Notes under the pieces: generated by a model
What the model saw: only the letters and a program-made list of their open reading frames with translations
Told to the model about the DNA's origin: nothing
The model's database searches: none
Shown: in pieces, positions 1-13,432 of the stretch
Layout: each line of letters starts with the position of its first letter
Position numbering within the stretch: position 1 is the first letter of the stretch
Origin: Monarcha castaneiventris obscurior
Taxonomy: Eukaryota > Chordata > Aves > Passeriformes > Monarchidae
Reading direction: 5' to 3'
Assembly: GCA_026261815.1 (NCBI GenBank)
Contig: JAMPIT010000206.1
Coordinates: forward strand, 372,001 to 436,000
Length of the DNA: 64,000 nt
Made by a program: the position numbers and the translations under genes

Positions 1-2453
1 CTGTGAGCATGTTTCGGGCCTCCCAATCAAGTCCCTGTCACTGCGTTCCCACTCCTCTCCCAGCTGCAGCAGCTCTTGTCCCCATGAATTCCGCAGATGT
101 AGGTGGGAATGCACACTGTGCCACTCTCTCTAGATTAACGCCTGGCATAGACAGGTTTATCAGCCATAGTCTGCAGGAACCCACCAGGCTGCAGAGCACA
201 GAGCCCTGCAGGAAAGGACCACCTTCTCATTTCTGTGCCACGGCAGCAGAGCTCTGCTAGCAAGAAGTGCTTGCCCAGAGGTGGTAATTGCCTCAATCTG
301 TGCCAGTTAGCAGCCATATGGAAAGGAAGTCAACACCGAGGACTAGTGTGAAGGATCAAAATCAGATCCCACAAGGGGACTTACGGTGTAGCTCTCACCT
401 CTGCTGCCTCCCTCCCCTAAAAACCCATGTTAAGCTGAACACCAGTGTGTGACATTACAGCTCCCTGCTGCTTTTTGAGTTGGGTATCTGCCTTGCTGCA
501 GAATTCTACAGCTGAGTTTGTTCCACTGATCTTTATATAACCCTGGATCAGACCCTGGAGACAGGAAAGGATGGTACAGATACGGTAATGGCACCACTTC
601 ACAAGTACAGCAGCACGGTTCCAGGGCAAGAAAAGAAAGAGCACGAGCTGGCCTCAAGTGCAGGTGGTCAGTTGATATAATGGGTTAAAATAGCATATTT
701 AAATATTGCCCTAATGGGCCACTCACACAATTTACAGCTGAAATCACCCATTTCAACTCCTAAGCCATCTCACTACAGAGTCACTATTGCCACATCACCA
801 AATAGCAAGTGACTCAAGACCAAGCTCAATGGGCATACACAGGCAACAGGATTTGAAGAAATGTTCAAAATGTGTCGTGGCCCTTTACCCCAAGTTCATA
901 TTGACCAAATGCTGGGCTAAAGTAAGAACAGGACCTGGCGGTAGGTTTCTCATCATGAAGTACAGTTCTATAAGGAAAAGATGGGAAAAAAGTTTGTCTT
1001 AATGTCAAGGCATGGAGTAGTGAGAGTGATTATCTCCTGACGAATACAAGCAAACTGACTCCATACATTTTGCAAGTGTGAATGAATCCTTTACAAAATA
1101 TTGGTAAGAGTGATATGCTTTCACATGGTTTCATGCTTTCAGGTTTTAAAACATTTACTATTTTATCCTGAATCTATCACCTTATTTGTATATGAATGTT
1201 CACCAAAAGAATCAAAACTATCTAGTCTGGCAAATAACCAGCCCTAAAAATATCAGTTCCTTAAGTTTCATCATGTGCTGGAACTTGGATGTCCTCCTGT
1301 ACAAATATACAGTGACTTTAGTGAAAGTAAAAGCAGGCCCAGTATATAAATATTAATAATCATGTTTATTACACATTACAACAAAAAGCAGCTTGACATG
1401 GAAACTATTTTCTATCAAATATGAAGCATACAGTTGTGCCTTGTTGCAAAAAGAAATTAAATTAAACCTATTCTAAGTTTGTCCACATTGTTCTCATTCA
1501 GAGACTTTAGGATTTGGGGGGTTAACAGGCACTAATCTTTTTATTTTCTTTGTTTGCTCATTGAAAAACTGTAGGTAGACAGAAACTTAAAATGAAAGGT
1601 TTGTTTGCAGGCAACATGCTGGGTACAACCTTTGCAGGTGGGGAAGCACCTTGATTCCAGCATTTTGGAGGAATTGGGAGCCATAACAATAGATGTATCT
1701 CCTTTTTTTTTTGAGGTACAACACAGAAATGGTCTTATCAAATTACTTCAATGAAAACTTTCCTTTTCATATCTTGATTTCATTCCCAATCACCATGTTA
1801 ACTCTTGGATGGTTTGGATATCCTACACTAAGCATATACTGGCAAACAGTTTACCACCACCAGGATTCCACAGTGTCTTAGACTAAAACCCCAGCACTTC
1901 CCCTTCCCTCTATAAACACAATCCCTGAAGTAAAATAGTGTCTTTCAAAGTACCCTCCTTCTCCTTCTTAGTACAAGTACACAGTTTGTGCATGTTTTAC
2001 AGCATGCATCATGAAGATATTAGCAGAAGCTGAGAGATGTTTAGGAGCAGAAGACTGTTGACACATAAAGTAAAAAAAAGAGGAAAATATCAAAATCAAA
2101 GGAAAATATTAAAATAAAACAACCCCCTTGCCAGTTTCATAAGCCTTTAGCTTTAATCACACAAAATATTTGGCTGATGAATCTTCATTTCACAGCAGTT
2201 TTCTACCCCAAAGCAAAAGAGGGTGAAGCAGGACTCTCAATTCTTTATATGCCTTTGGAGAAACTCCAGTTGCAGAGTGAGAAAAGGTCAAATTTGGCAG
2301 GTTGACTTTTTAAATGACTTTGAATTGGAGGAGAAGCAGGGGGACAGAAGCTGTGCACGCAAATGCACACTGACCCGAACTAATCGAACCCATCCTGAAA
2401 TCCTCGGCAGAGCTTCTCGGACATGCTGCAACAGACCCAATAGATAAACAAGT
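1..2453. other. unique noncoding DNA, no gene seen
   Basis: Moderately AT-rich single-copy-looking sequence. The open frames are under 80 codons, start and stop at random on both strands, and match no family I know. I see no splice-bounded exon, no RNA gene and no recognisable repeat. The only low-complexity element is a short T-run near 1700. Confidence 0.6.
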
Positions 2454-3197
2454 GTGGAGGCTGTTGGCAGCACTTTCATCTGGGAGGAGAAGCTGCTCCG
2501 CTTCATCTCACCAGCAGCAATTCATTTTTCAAAAGAAATGAGACAGAGGTACTGTTGTTATAGCAACAGCCGAGCCACTTGCCAGCCCATCCTCCACCAT
2601 GGAGCTGCCTTTGGTGGGCGGCTGTTCCAGTCATCCATGGGGAGTGACTGGGGCTGTGGCAGCAGAATAGTTTCATTGCTCCTTAAAAAAACCCCAACAC
2701 AAAAACCAGGAGGAGGTGGGGAAGCTGAGAGGTTAAATTCTCTCTATGCCAGTAGAAGCTGGACACGATTCACAGGGTCTAACACAAGTCCACTTCTCCT
2801 CTGTGAGCCCCCAGATGATGCTGATATCACTTTTACAGATGTTTTTGTGTACCAGCTACATGTAACCACTGACTTTCCTCTCCCTAGGGCAGCTCCAGCC
2901 ACTTCAATACGAGACAAGGGCAACAACTCTGAGAGATGTGGTCCACTTGGCTCCCCAGCTCTGCTGGAACATGCCCTGCTCTGGAGCTATCTTTGCTCCC
3001 TGTGGGAAAGCAGAGAAACTAGCCAAAGTCCATTTTCCTCAGAGTACATACTCTCAGAGAACATGTGTACCAAAAACAAGGGTTATCATCTTCTCCACAT
3101 GCTTTTCTGTGACTCTGTTAAAAATGGATCTTTTCAGTTCTTCATGTTGCATCAGTGTGGCCCACCAGTCATCATGACCTTCAGTTCCTTTCCATGA
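2454..3197 (+). other. longest open reading frame in the window, unrecognised
   Basis: A 247-codon ATG-to-stop frame, the longest in the window. I recognise no domain. The predicted product has a scattered composition with many Ser, Cys, His and Phe. I see no signal peptide, transmembrane block, zinc-finger spacing or repeat. Shorter frames overlap it on both strands, as expected of noncoding DNA. For 64 kb of random sequence at moderate GC I estimate well under one frame this long, so it is a mild outlier but not decisive. It could be a chance frame, a terminal exon with intron read-through, or an exon of a noncoding transcript. I see no Kozak context, promoter or poly(A) site that supports expression. 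I do not call it a gene. Confidence 0.1.
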
Positions 3198-6100
3198 AAT
3201 GAATTCAAGTCTTGGCCCTTCCTCCAGGCTTTCTACTCTCCCTTCCATCAGTGTGTCTCTTCCTGAGTTTGTCCCACCTTTTTTCTCCCTTTTTCTCCTA
3301 GAGCTTTTCCAGAAAGATCTTGATACTTTTTACCTCCAACAGGGACTACTTACCATGAGCTCTGCCAAACACCACCCCAATTCAGCAGTCTCCAGCCTGT
3401 ACCCTGGTGACTGAGTCAAGTTTGCTACTTAACTTCTTGTGCTGCACTCCAATCCTGTCAACAATTTAGGAAGGGTCCCAGGGGAGGCTGTGAAGTGACA
3501 CTAAGCAAGTGGATTTGACATGACAGCATCTGAGATCAGTCAGGAATAATCAGCATGGCCATTTGCATGCCAGCAATTCAGCTTCAACATTTGAAAAGAT
3601 TTTTTGCACTCACCTCCTTGCCGTATCACCTCTGACACTGCCATTCTAAAGTCAGTGTTGCCAGAGTGCCACTGCCTGAGGTACAGCCACATCTTGTCAC
3701 CAGAGTTTTAAGTCCACCAGCTCCATAGTGGCCTCCCAATGACACCTGCTCCAGCGTCCTGCAGAGGTAGTGGGGACCACAGGACCTGTTTCAAAAACCC
3801 CTGTTGGAGCTGAACTCAGACAAGCAGCCAAGCAAAGTGGAGGTGAGTTACATCTCACCACTTCCTACAAATGAAAGTAGTTCATGCATCCAACCACTCC
3901 CCTACTATTTGAATTTCCTCATGCTGCTGAAAGCACAGCACTGATGCCTGCTAACTCACAGGATGAAGCCTGACATAGCAAATTGATTTTGGAGCACAAC
4001 TGCTCATTTAAAGCACATGCTGTGTTCTTCCATGCTAGGCCTGGCTGCCCAGCCCTTGTTGGCCCGGGCAATTTTTCAAATATGCAGGAAATTCACGTGA
4101 AATCTGTCTGAAGTTGGTGAAATCTCATCCTGCCAACCTAGCCAGTAACCTGTTCAACTCTGCAGGCTCACAGAGTAATCTCTGCCCCAGGGAAGGGGTC
4201 AACCTTTTGCCCCTTACTCTGCAAAGGGCTGCGGGGGACTCTTGTCATCACCGTTGTTTTTGCCATCAGTCACCAGAAGAACGAAACACATCACAGTAAT
4301 AGTAAAATGATGATCAAGGCACTGGTTAAACCTGCAAGAGCTAAGAGGGATAAAAACAATCTACTTCCTCACATTTTAGCCAGTCAGACAGGAAGGGTTT
4401 CTCTGTCAAGAATGAGAGTAAAAAGTTGTGGTGCCTGGATGCAAAGCTGGCAGCGCAGGCCCCTTGCCAGAGCTGCCTGCCCCACCCAGCTGTCAGGTTC
4501 CCAGCCACCAGCAGGAACTGGATCACACTGGGAGATTGCAGAGAATGAGGAAGAAGGGTAACAGAAAAGGCACTGCATGAGAACAAAGTAGCAACAGCAC
4601 TGGTGAAGTCAAACCAGGTAATGCTGTGACTCCACCTGCCCTCAGTCAGCCAGGTAAGGATGCTGGTGTGTGCTAAAGCAGCTTGAGAAAAACTGAGTGC
4701 AAAGACATTGCACAGCAAGTTTAACTGAACTTTAGAGCACAAATTATTTAATGGATGGAATACTGTTATCACTGTCGAAGAGCCTTCCTGCCCAAGTGTA
4801 TGATCTACATGTGTGTACAATCTACTCCTCTTAAGATCCATCTAATTTAATCCCGCTTTGGCCCAGTAGGGTAAACACTGGCAAAGCAGTAACCTCATTG
4901 CTTTGGGAGTGCCAGCACTGCTCCATTTGTGCAAAAGTCTTAGTGAAGGTGCTAAGAGCCTGCAAGCTGAACTACTGAGTTGGCAGTGCCTACTCCTGCC
5001 TCTCACACCCAGCAGCTGAGCTCTGCTCTCTCTGAAATTGTCCTTGCAGATGGCATGAGCTGCATTTTCAGGGTGTGTTATGAGGATTTAGTCAGGCAGC
5101 CTCTAACTGACTTGTCTGGGAGTCATTCTGATAAGTCTTCACCCTTGGAAAACATTTCCAATCTGCTTTGTATCTGGACAGAAGACAGGCTAATGATAAA
5201 AAGGAGACACTGGAGATTATTAAAGCTGTGCCTCCCAAAGAACTACAAATCAGGGTAGGAACGATAAGCAGGAACCTCTTGTGTTTCAATCTAAGAAGCA
5301 GCAAAAAAATACACCCAGTGTTGTTGCACATGCACCATAGCTACTCAGTAGCTCTTTAAACTGTGTATGTGACTCTAGGAACGGTTTCCTAGGGAAAATT
5401 TTGTCCTAGTTCATCCTTGGATGAACACAAGTCATAGCAGGCTAGTGAAATATGCTGTTGGCATCCTGCCTGCCTAGCAAAGGGGTATGTGGGACACGAA
5501 AGCATTCCTTTCCACTGCAAAGGAGGAGCAGCTGTGTGACACAGCCTCTGCTTTCCTTGTCATTAAGGCACCAGCAGGATGTGAGCTCTGTTCCTGACTT
5601 CAGAACTGACAGACTAAAACCTTGTCTAACTGATGTAAGGGAAAAGCCCTTCCTGTGCTTAGGGCAAGCAAATTACCTTCCAGCTGCTTGCAAAATACTG
5701 CCATGGCACAATCTACATACATAATATATTACTCCAGAATATTCTGGGAGAAACTCTGAAGAATGAGCCAGAAGAGATGGTGAAGGCATGACAGTACTTC
5801 CCTGATGACACCATAGATTTCCATGGACTATGAGTTTCTATTGGATCTCTTTTATTACCAAAGCCTGTCTAGTGCATGATCTCTAGAAGACAGATAGCAA
5901 GCTGACAGAAGGCTGAACTCAGAAATGGCACAGTTTGTTTTCCATTCATATCACTGGTGTTAACTCCCAATACACATCACTTTGTGGCAACATAGCTACT
6001 TATTCCATAGGTGCATGAAGCAGCACCTTCCAGTTCCTCAAATCAATGTGGGCTAAGTAATTTTGGGGATTCTTCCACATGACTAAGTTCAAGTTCATGC

Positions 6101-6892
6101 TTTCTGAAGCAAAGTGTTTCATACAATTGGAAAAGGAAGGAAATGAGAGCCACATAATCTATACACGGTACCTGTTCAAGCCCACACATTTTAGTCAGCC
6201 TCTTGGGGTAACATCATAAACTTCCACTTGAAAATAATTTAAATATCAAATTAACAGATTTCCACAACACATTAGAAGAAAAAATCTTGGGAATGAGTTA
6301 TACTGTGCTGCAAACAAAATGGTGAATTTAGCCTCCTCTTCCCCATCTGTTCCCTGTGCCTGAATGGGCAGCTTCGCTGAGGACATAGGTCAGCTGAAGA
6401 TTTTTCTGCAAGGACAAATACCTTTAAAGGGGTGCAGGTTATCTAAGTACAAGTTGAACAATTAACAGTACAGTAAGCATTACAAAGGAGACCCAAACAT
6501 GGGGGAAGGGGAGGAAAATTAATCCTTTGCATGGTAATTAATTCTTGTATTTTTTCTACATTTTAATTGTTTGCATAGTAATGAGACATCTTTTGGGGAA
6601 AGGAAAAAAAATCCAACATGGGACAGATGAGTTTGGAAAAAAATTTGTGCTCAGCTACTGACCATTTAAAAAATAAATAATAAATATGTCAGAGACAGCT
6701 TTTTCCTTCAGTCAAACAATTCCCTGATTAGCACAATCAGCTCGATCCATCTCTAGGAAAGAAGAGCAATGCAGGAACTGGTTGTTTGTCTTGATTTTGC
6801 ATATCTCTTTAAAAGAACACAGGCAGCAGCAGTTTTGAAAGACTTCTGGACAAAATCCATGGCTCAGTCCTTAAAGATGCTGAAGCCCTCAG
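3198..6892. other. unique noncoding DNA, no gene seen
   Basis: No recognisable coding or repeat sequence. The longest frame, on the minus strand at 4341-4841 (166 codons), has no recognisable domain. The stretch at about 6480-6680 is AT-rich, with an octamer-like ATGCAT core, TAATTAATT and TTTGCATAG motifs. These suggest homeodomain/POU sites but do not prove them. Confidence 0.55.
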
Positions 6893-7025
6893 GTCACAGA
6901 ACCGTAGAAAGGTCTGAGTTGGAAGGGACCTTAAAGAGCATCCTGTTCCAACACCCCTGCCATGGGCAGGGATAACACCCCAGACCAGGTTGTTTAGGGC
7001 CCCATCCAACCTGCCCTGAACACAG
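6893..7025 (-). mobile_element. CR1 LINE, short 3'-end fragment
   Basis: Read on the minus strand this is the 3' terminus of an avian CR1 retrotransposon. It has the conserved AGTTGGAAGGGACC block (as seen on the plus strand), a degenerate terminal repeat at the left edge and the GGGCCCCATCCAACC block. The minus-strand translation reads RLDGALNNLV, close to the usual last residues of the CR1 ORF2 protein. The copy is strongly 5'-truncated (about 130 bp), as most avian CR1 insertions are, and is not functional. Confidence 0.88.
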
Positions 7026-10000
7026 GTGAATCCCCTTAAGCTCACTAGGAATCAGGGGCGCATTGATAAGGTGATTTCTTCTGCACCAAAATTTCGTCAG
7101 AGATAGACATTACATCTGATGGAACAAATCCTCTTTGCATTTACTTTTTGGCTTCAATGCAAGCTATAGACAGTACTGGAAAAAAAATAAAATGCAGGAT
7201 CACTGAAGATCTGTGAAGAGTCAAGGACTCAAAGGACTGTATAGGATGCCCCAGACATGTTCTGAATTATTCTGAGCACAGTCTGAGAGCTGTTTGCCAA
7301 GGGCTAAAGGCCAGACAGCACTGAACAGCAGATTTGCCCTAAATACGGCCAAGTAAACCATACAAACTTCAGCTCTTCGTGGCCTCAGAGCCTTTACCTC
7401 AAGCTGACCTCAGGTCCCACAAAGGCACACAGCACAACTAATGGAAAAGCACGTCTGGTCTCCCAGCTCCCAGCAATTACCAGAGTCACAGACTCACAAG
7501 GCTGGACCTGCTGTGTGGCATTAACTGCAAATGTACTATTTAAGTCTACTGATGAAGTGTAAAGAAAAAGATTTTAAGCAAATGAAGGCCCTGATTCAGC
7601 ACAATATTTAGCACATTCTTCACCTTGAGTACATTAAGCAACCTAAAATACAAGGAATGGTTTATGTAATGAATGACATCAGACCAAGACCTTTGCTCAG
7701 GTCTTACCTTCTTCATTTCATCTACAGCAGCTGTCTCCAACCCAGGATAAACCTCTTCTTCAGGATATACATACATAGTGTTGCACTCATGGCAGCAATG
7801 GCAGGAAGATTCCCAAATCCCAGAGGTATGTAAGACTTAGAGATCTCTCCACACAAACCAAAAAGATTACCAGGAAAAAGGTGGGCAATGTTCCACCAAA
7901 CAGGTCACGATCCCAGTTAGTTATGGCCATGCACCACATTACAACCAGGCACTTTTATCTATTTGTGTATTTTGAAAACAGCTCTCCGAGGGAAGGAACT
8001 GCAACTCATAATGCTATAGATGTCTATACATTCCCAGTGTACACAACACAGTTTTTGGGTTTTTTTACTTTTTTCCTTTTGCTGTCAAAAAAAATTCCCT
8101 GGTTTTTCCACACAAATGCACACATGCACATGTAGTCACTGCCCATGATACTCGCATGGGTTTTAATCTCAGCAGTCTATGCCTACTAAGCATATATTAG
8201 CAGCTAATTAAAATTAAATGTAGACTTCAAGTCCCATTCATCACTGAAGGTTTGGACCCTTAACAGTGCTAAATAAATGCAAGACTAAAAAACACTTGTT
8301 CTTGTTGTAGTAGGTAAAGACCAAGTCACAGAGAACACTACAGTTCTTTCCTAAACCCCTTGAAGATCTGAAGCACTAGACATCATAGTTTGCTATTAGA
8401 TAAGCCATAGAAATGCATTATAAGCCAGTGTGAATTCATATAATGGGCTTCCACTAATCTTATTTTCCTTTTCAAAAGACTTGTGCTTCCCTCCTTTTTC
8501 TCCTACTGAAGGAATGATAAGCCACCTAGTACTAAGTGATTTTAATTTGTTAGTCTGAAGACACAGTACTCTTGGGCTACTACCAGAATTATGTGGATTT
8601 TGGTCTCAGAAAAACATAGGTGAGATGAATATAAATCATCAATCAAGAAAAATAAACCTAATTGTGTGTCTACCCCCCGACCATCATTTAACACTTAAAT
8701 GCTGTCATTCAGATGCAAATATACATTAAACCTCTAAATTTCACTTCAGAAAACAGAGCAGGCAGCTGCCTAAAGCTGTATATTAAGTCAGTGGCAGGGT
8801 TAGAATTGGACTCAAATCTCCCAAATCCTGTCCCCAGCCAATGGGAATACAAAATACCTCATATCTTGTCAGATCAATGTGCTTTTATGTCTCCTTTTTT
8901 TCTTATTCAGGAAAAAGAAGGGGTGTGTACAGGGAGCTATGAACAGGACACGGAGTCTGGGAACTGTTGTAAGAAAGGTGCAGGCAAAAACAGGTCAAGT
9001 CATTCCAGTCTTAAGAATGCAATTAATATCCCCTATACCAGGCTGAGATGGGAATGAGAGAAATCATGCTTCAGAAGTGTTTTTTTCTTTTCACTGACCT
9101 TAAAGGGAACCTTGGTAATTAGCTGAAAAAGATACATCCACAGTCAGATGCCTCCATCTGGACCCTCCCCAAGCCACCGTTATTTGCCCAGTCACAATTA
9201 GAGCAGTAATTTCATGCTACTGCTGTTGACATCTGTGTTTAATAAAGATTTCTGCCTGGGTTGGGTCTTTCCCCCAGTTTCATTTCCAGAGTCTTCAGTT
9301 TTGTTCCTCTAAACTCTAAGAAAACAAGCTTAAAATCTTCCTAGTTTGGCCTATAATAATGATACTACATTTGCTCTTGGAAAGAGCATTACTTTCTTGC
9401 CTTGCCAAGGAAAAGAAGGTTGTGCAGCTCCAAGTTCTTGCTTAGTAACTAACTTATATGTTCAATCACTTCTGGGTTATTTAAGAGAGGCAAGGAGAAG
9501 GGGAGAACTAGCAGGAGGAGCTGTCAGTTTAAATCCCAGATAAACAGTAAGTAGTGTTACAACCATGATGGTCTAAGCTACAGAAAGGGGAAAAAAAAAA
9601 AAAGTATTTTTAATTAGACACACAGGTAACCATAGACAAGCTTTGGGGTAAGCAAGCACTTCTTCCTTCTTTAATTACAGTTATAGTAACCTTAGTAACA
9701 ACTGTAACAATGAGCAAACATGCTAAAGAAATTATATAAAGTCATGTAGATATTGGGCATATAGGATTGTGTGCAAATCTGCTGTGTGATAGTTTCCCAT
9801 AGTACAAAATTTGTTTTTAAAGGAAATTACATGGGCAGCAGGTTGAGGTTTTCCTAGGGCTATTTGCAATACTCCTTTATTTTTCCTCCTTTCTTGTAAG
9901 CTTTTCAAAACAATCAAATGAAAACAAAAGCCTGGCAATTAGCATATTTCAGAATTACATTAAGAGCCCAGCTTTAAAATGCACAGCTGCCTGACTTTTT

Positions 10001-13000
10001 TTCAATGCCAGGTGGATGACACAAGGCCAAGAACAACCTTGAATAGTGTGGCTGCTGAGGGTTGTAGGATTTGCAGGGACTGTGATTTCATTGTATCTGG
10101 GGACATAAGTCATTACTATTTTCTTTACTTTTTTGTCCAAAACTCAAAAGCTTTCTGATATTGCCAAACTCCATATTCAGACCTGCAATAATCATATTAG
10201 AAACATTCAATGCTGTAAACATAGAGGATTTTCCTGAGTCATCAGTAAAGTAGTGGCAGCCTTCTCCTCTTCCTGCTAATGAGAAAGGACTGCAATACCT
10301 GGAACTAAAGCAGGTATTTTCCCCATTGAGTGTTCCCAATGTCTCTGTACAGCAGCATGACCTACCCAGCAAAGTTCTCTCCATACATGGCGTGGAAATG
10401 TTACGAGACAGAGAACTACTAAGTGGGCCCCAGGTAAAAGGCTCCCTGAGGAGCTGCAAGGGAACACAACAGGGCACAGCACCCTTCTTGGGAATGCCGT
10501 CTCCCCAGCTAGCCACTGTGGAGCAGAGGTTCAAACCACAAGGATTCAGACTAAACCACAGAACTGCAGAGATTCTCCTCTTGGTCCCAGCACAGCAGGG
10601 CTGCACACAGCCTGTGTGCTCTGGCATTCCTGGCTCCAACCTCTCCTAATAAAGGCACACAGCACAGGACTCCCCACTGGGGATAAAGCTGCTCTCGTGC
10701 TAAGAGCTACTACCAGTCCCTGCCTCCTCTGCTTTCCCAGTGCTCTGCTGGAGCCCTGGAGCTCTCACCGGGGTGACAGCAGTGATCGGAGGAGGCTGTG
10801 ACAAATGAGTGGCAAGATGCCATTGCAGATCCGTGCAGTGATGTGAGGCTGCAGGGAGCTGCGTATGAAACGTGCATCAGGTGGGTGGGAAACATTTGCT
10901 CCCCCCTTGCACAGTCCCATCTTTTTCCCTCTCCTGTCCCAGTTAGATCTCACAGCCTCACAGTGTGAGCCTTCTGCAGCCTCAAGTTTTGTGGCTGCAG
11001 AAAGCAAGGTAGCCTTAGAGCATGAGCCTTCCTTGTGACAGCTACAGGGCCTCTGCTTGCCCAGTGCATGCTCATATACGGCAAACAGCCTCTCTCTGTC
11101 TTTCTGACTTCTTTCTTCCTAGCTCTGCTGGTGTTTACAGGTCTTGAATAAAGCTATGAGAAAAACTGCCCTCATTAGCAGTTTCCTCAAAAAGCCAATT
11201 GGAGCAGGGCATTCATCTCCTCCAGCAATTTTCAAACTCACATGAAAAACATGAAAGGAGACAAAGCCTAGGGTTGTTCCAGGAATTCCAGCTATCGCCA
11301 GTGAGAGGAATTTGCATAACATGCCCCCCATATTCAAAGTAAACAAGAAACTTCTGCTACAACTGTTTTCTTGGCTTTCCTCATTTCACCTCACTCTTCA
11401 GGAAGAAGAAACCTTCTTCACATATGCAGGGGGCTGCAAAAGCAAACTGTGTACAGATGGGCTCAGCAAGAGGTTCTTAGACCTGGGATAGCTGGAAGAT
11501 GTACCAGGGAAGGCTGACTGTGTGCCTGCTCTGTTTCTTACACTCTACTTGCTCACTGGTGAGTGGACACCGGGCTAAACGCCCCTTTGAGATGACCCAG
11601 TACAACAGTCCCTATATCTACAGTGTCTGCAGAAGAAATGTTACTTAGAAGATCTTTACTAAAATAAAACAAATAGAACCCTCCCTCTACCAGATTTTCA
11701 ATGTTCTTGTTATGAAGCATTTTGATGATAATGTATGATTTTACAAAGCAGCAGCTATACAATGCAATGTGGTACAAACCCATTTGTAGTAGCCCCTAAA
11801 TAAAGAGGAGTTGGTGCAAAATAACAGCCTTAATCCCTTGGCTTTACTGCTTTTTGAACATGGACTGAGTGCCAGATGTGGCCATCCTGTCAGAAGATAA
11901 CCAATTGACCGTACTTTCTCTTCTTCCCCTGTTCTCCTCCCCCACCTCCTCCCAAAACTTGCAGCTCCAACACAGCCAAAACTTACCTATCTGATTTTGG
12001 GTTCAAAAGAAGGAAGAACTGTGATAACTACCACACCAAACATGAGGAGGCATAAGAAAGCAATTTTAGCTGTTAGGATCTCAACATCCTTTGTAAAAAG
12101 AACTACTCTCACTAATAAACAGTGCATACAATACAATTAAATCTATTTTTTCATATACAGAGAGTTTCTATTTCACATAGAAAGTGAAAGACACCCGTAG
12201 GAGCTGCAGACAAGAGGCCAAAATCTTCAGTGTGCCAAAGTCCCTGATAGAAATGACGATGTTGTGTTGAAAAATTAGGTTTTGCTAGAGAACAGACCAG
12301 TCACATCATAGATAAAAAGTCACAGAACTGATAAAAAGTCACTTAAGGAAATGTGAACTGTTATGATACTCAAAATGCATTTTCTCTGTCTTGTATGTGT
12401 AATGGGATCCTCTCCAAAAATGTAAACGAATAAAACTAAACAATAGACTAATTAATTTTTTGAAAATATAGAAAAATAAATATAGGGAGATCCTAGAAAG
12501 GCAAAGAGACTATTTTTTCTTTTTCCTAGTTTTCCTTACTTTTCACATGTGATGCTGTGACTCAAATGAACTCCACATAAATTCCAAATATAAAAAAAAT
12601 CATCGAATTAATTTTTTAATAGGGAAGGAAAAAAAAAATCAACTTCGTTGGCAGAACTTGAACTCCATTCCTCAGAATGATTAGTTTGGCCACTGGAGGC
12701 CAATATTGTTTCATAAAAGCAAAAGAAAGTTTAGTAGGAAGGATAAACACATAAATAGCCTGGGCAATAAAGTTCAAACATAATACTCAGCCTGAACCAA
12801 GATCTATGGGCTTGCAAGCATTTCCTAAGAGTCAGGACTAATATAACAGTTGTTTTGTTCTTGTAGCACAAAAGGAGTTGAAGAATGATTTTCCTACAGT
12901 TTGGCTATAAACGTCTCCTCCAATACACCTATAATAGTACCTGTTAAAATGGGTTTTGTATGCAACTGCAGAATGAGTGGGTGTCTGCAGGAAAGCAAAA

Positions 13001-13385
13001 TCCACAGGTTTTCTTGCTACATGTTAGTAAAACACTTCTTCATGAAAGCCCAGTGCTGCAGAGTACAAAAGAAACGCATTCTCTGTCCCTCTCGTGACTC
13101 CAGTCTTCCCAATTAAAGTTTATGGAGATAAATCAGGCAACTCAGCAACTGGGAGCACAGGGAGGTGCTCCTGCTACATGAAGTCCTTGATGGCTCTTCT
13201 TTGGATAAGCCATTGTTGGGAGATGCTTTTTACTTTTTAAGAGAATTTATATGTTCAGGTACAGAAAGTCAAGGATTAAACGCCCTAAAATGAATGGGTC
13301 TTTTCCCAGTAACATGGCAGCCAAGATCTTATCAGAAAAATGTTATGTGATCCTGCAGAAGCAAGTACAGACACTGATGTCAGTT
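7026..13385. other. unique noncoding DNA, no gene seen
   Basis: Single-copy-looking sequence. The longest frame, on the minus strand at 10088-10639 (183 codons), lies in a locally more GC-rich patch (about 10.2-11.0 kb) and matches nothing I know. There is a 13-A run at 9591-9603. A short stretch near 7490-7530 faintly resembles a CR1 terminus but is too degraded to call. Confidence 0.55.
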
Positions 13386-13432
13386 GATAAGCTAATGACT
13401 GCAGCTTATCAGCCGATAAGCTAATGACTGCA
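13386..13432. repeat. direct duplication of an 18-bp unit with an embedded inverted repeat
   Basis: GATAAGCTAATGACTGCA occurs at 13386-13403 and again at 13415-13432, a spacing of 29 bp. The intervening AGCTTATC (13403-13410) is the exact reverse complement of the first 8 bases of each copy, so either copy can fold into an 8-bp stem. The core also contains GATA and TAAT motifs. It could be a small local duplication or a clustered factor-binding site. Confidence 0.85.

Noticed and set aside
4341..4841. 166-codon minus-strand open frame
   Set aside because: No recognisable domain, overlapped by other frames, no splice or promoter context; length within reach of chance.
7488..7530. Possible CR1 terminus (CAGAGTCACAGACTCACAAGG)
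   Set aside because: Only about 20 bp of loose resemblance and none of the diagnostic GGAAGGGACC or GATGGGGC blocks.
10088..10639. 183-codon minus-strand open frame in a more GC-rich patch
   Set aside because: No recognisable family. A 107-codon frame overlaps it on the plus strand. GC enrichment alone lengthens random frames.
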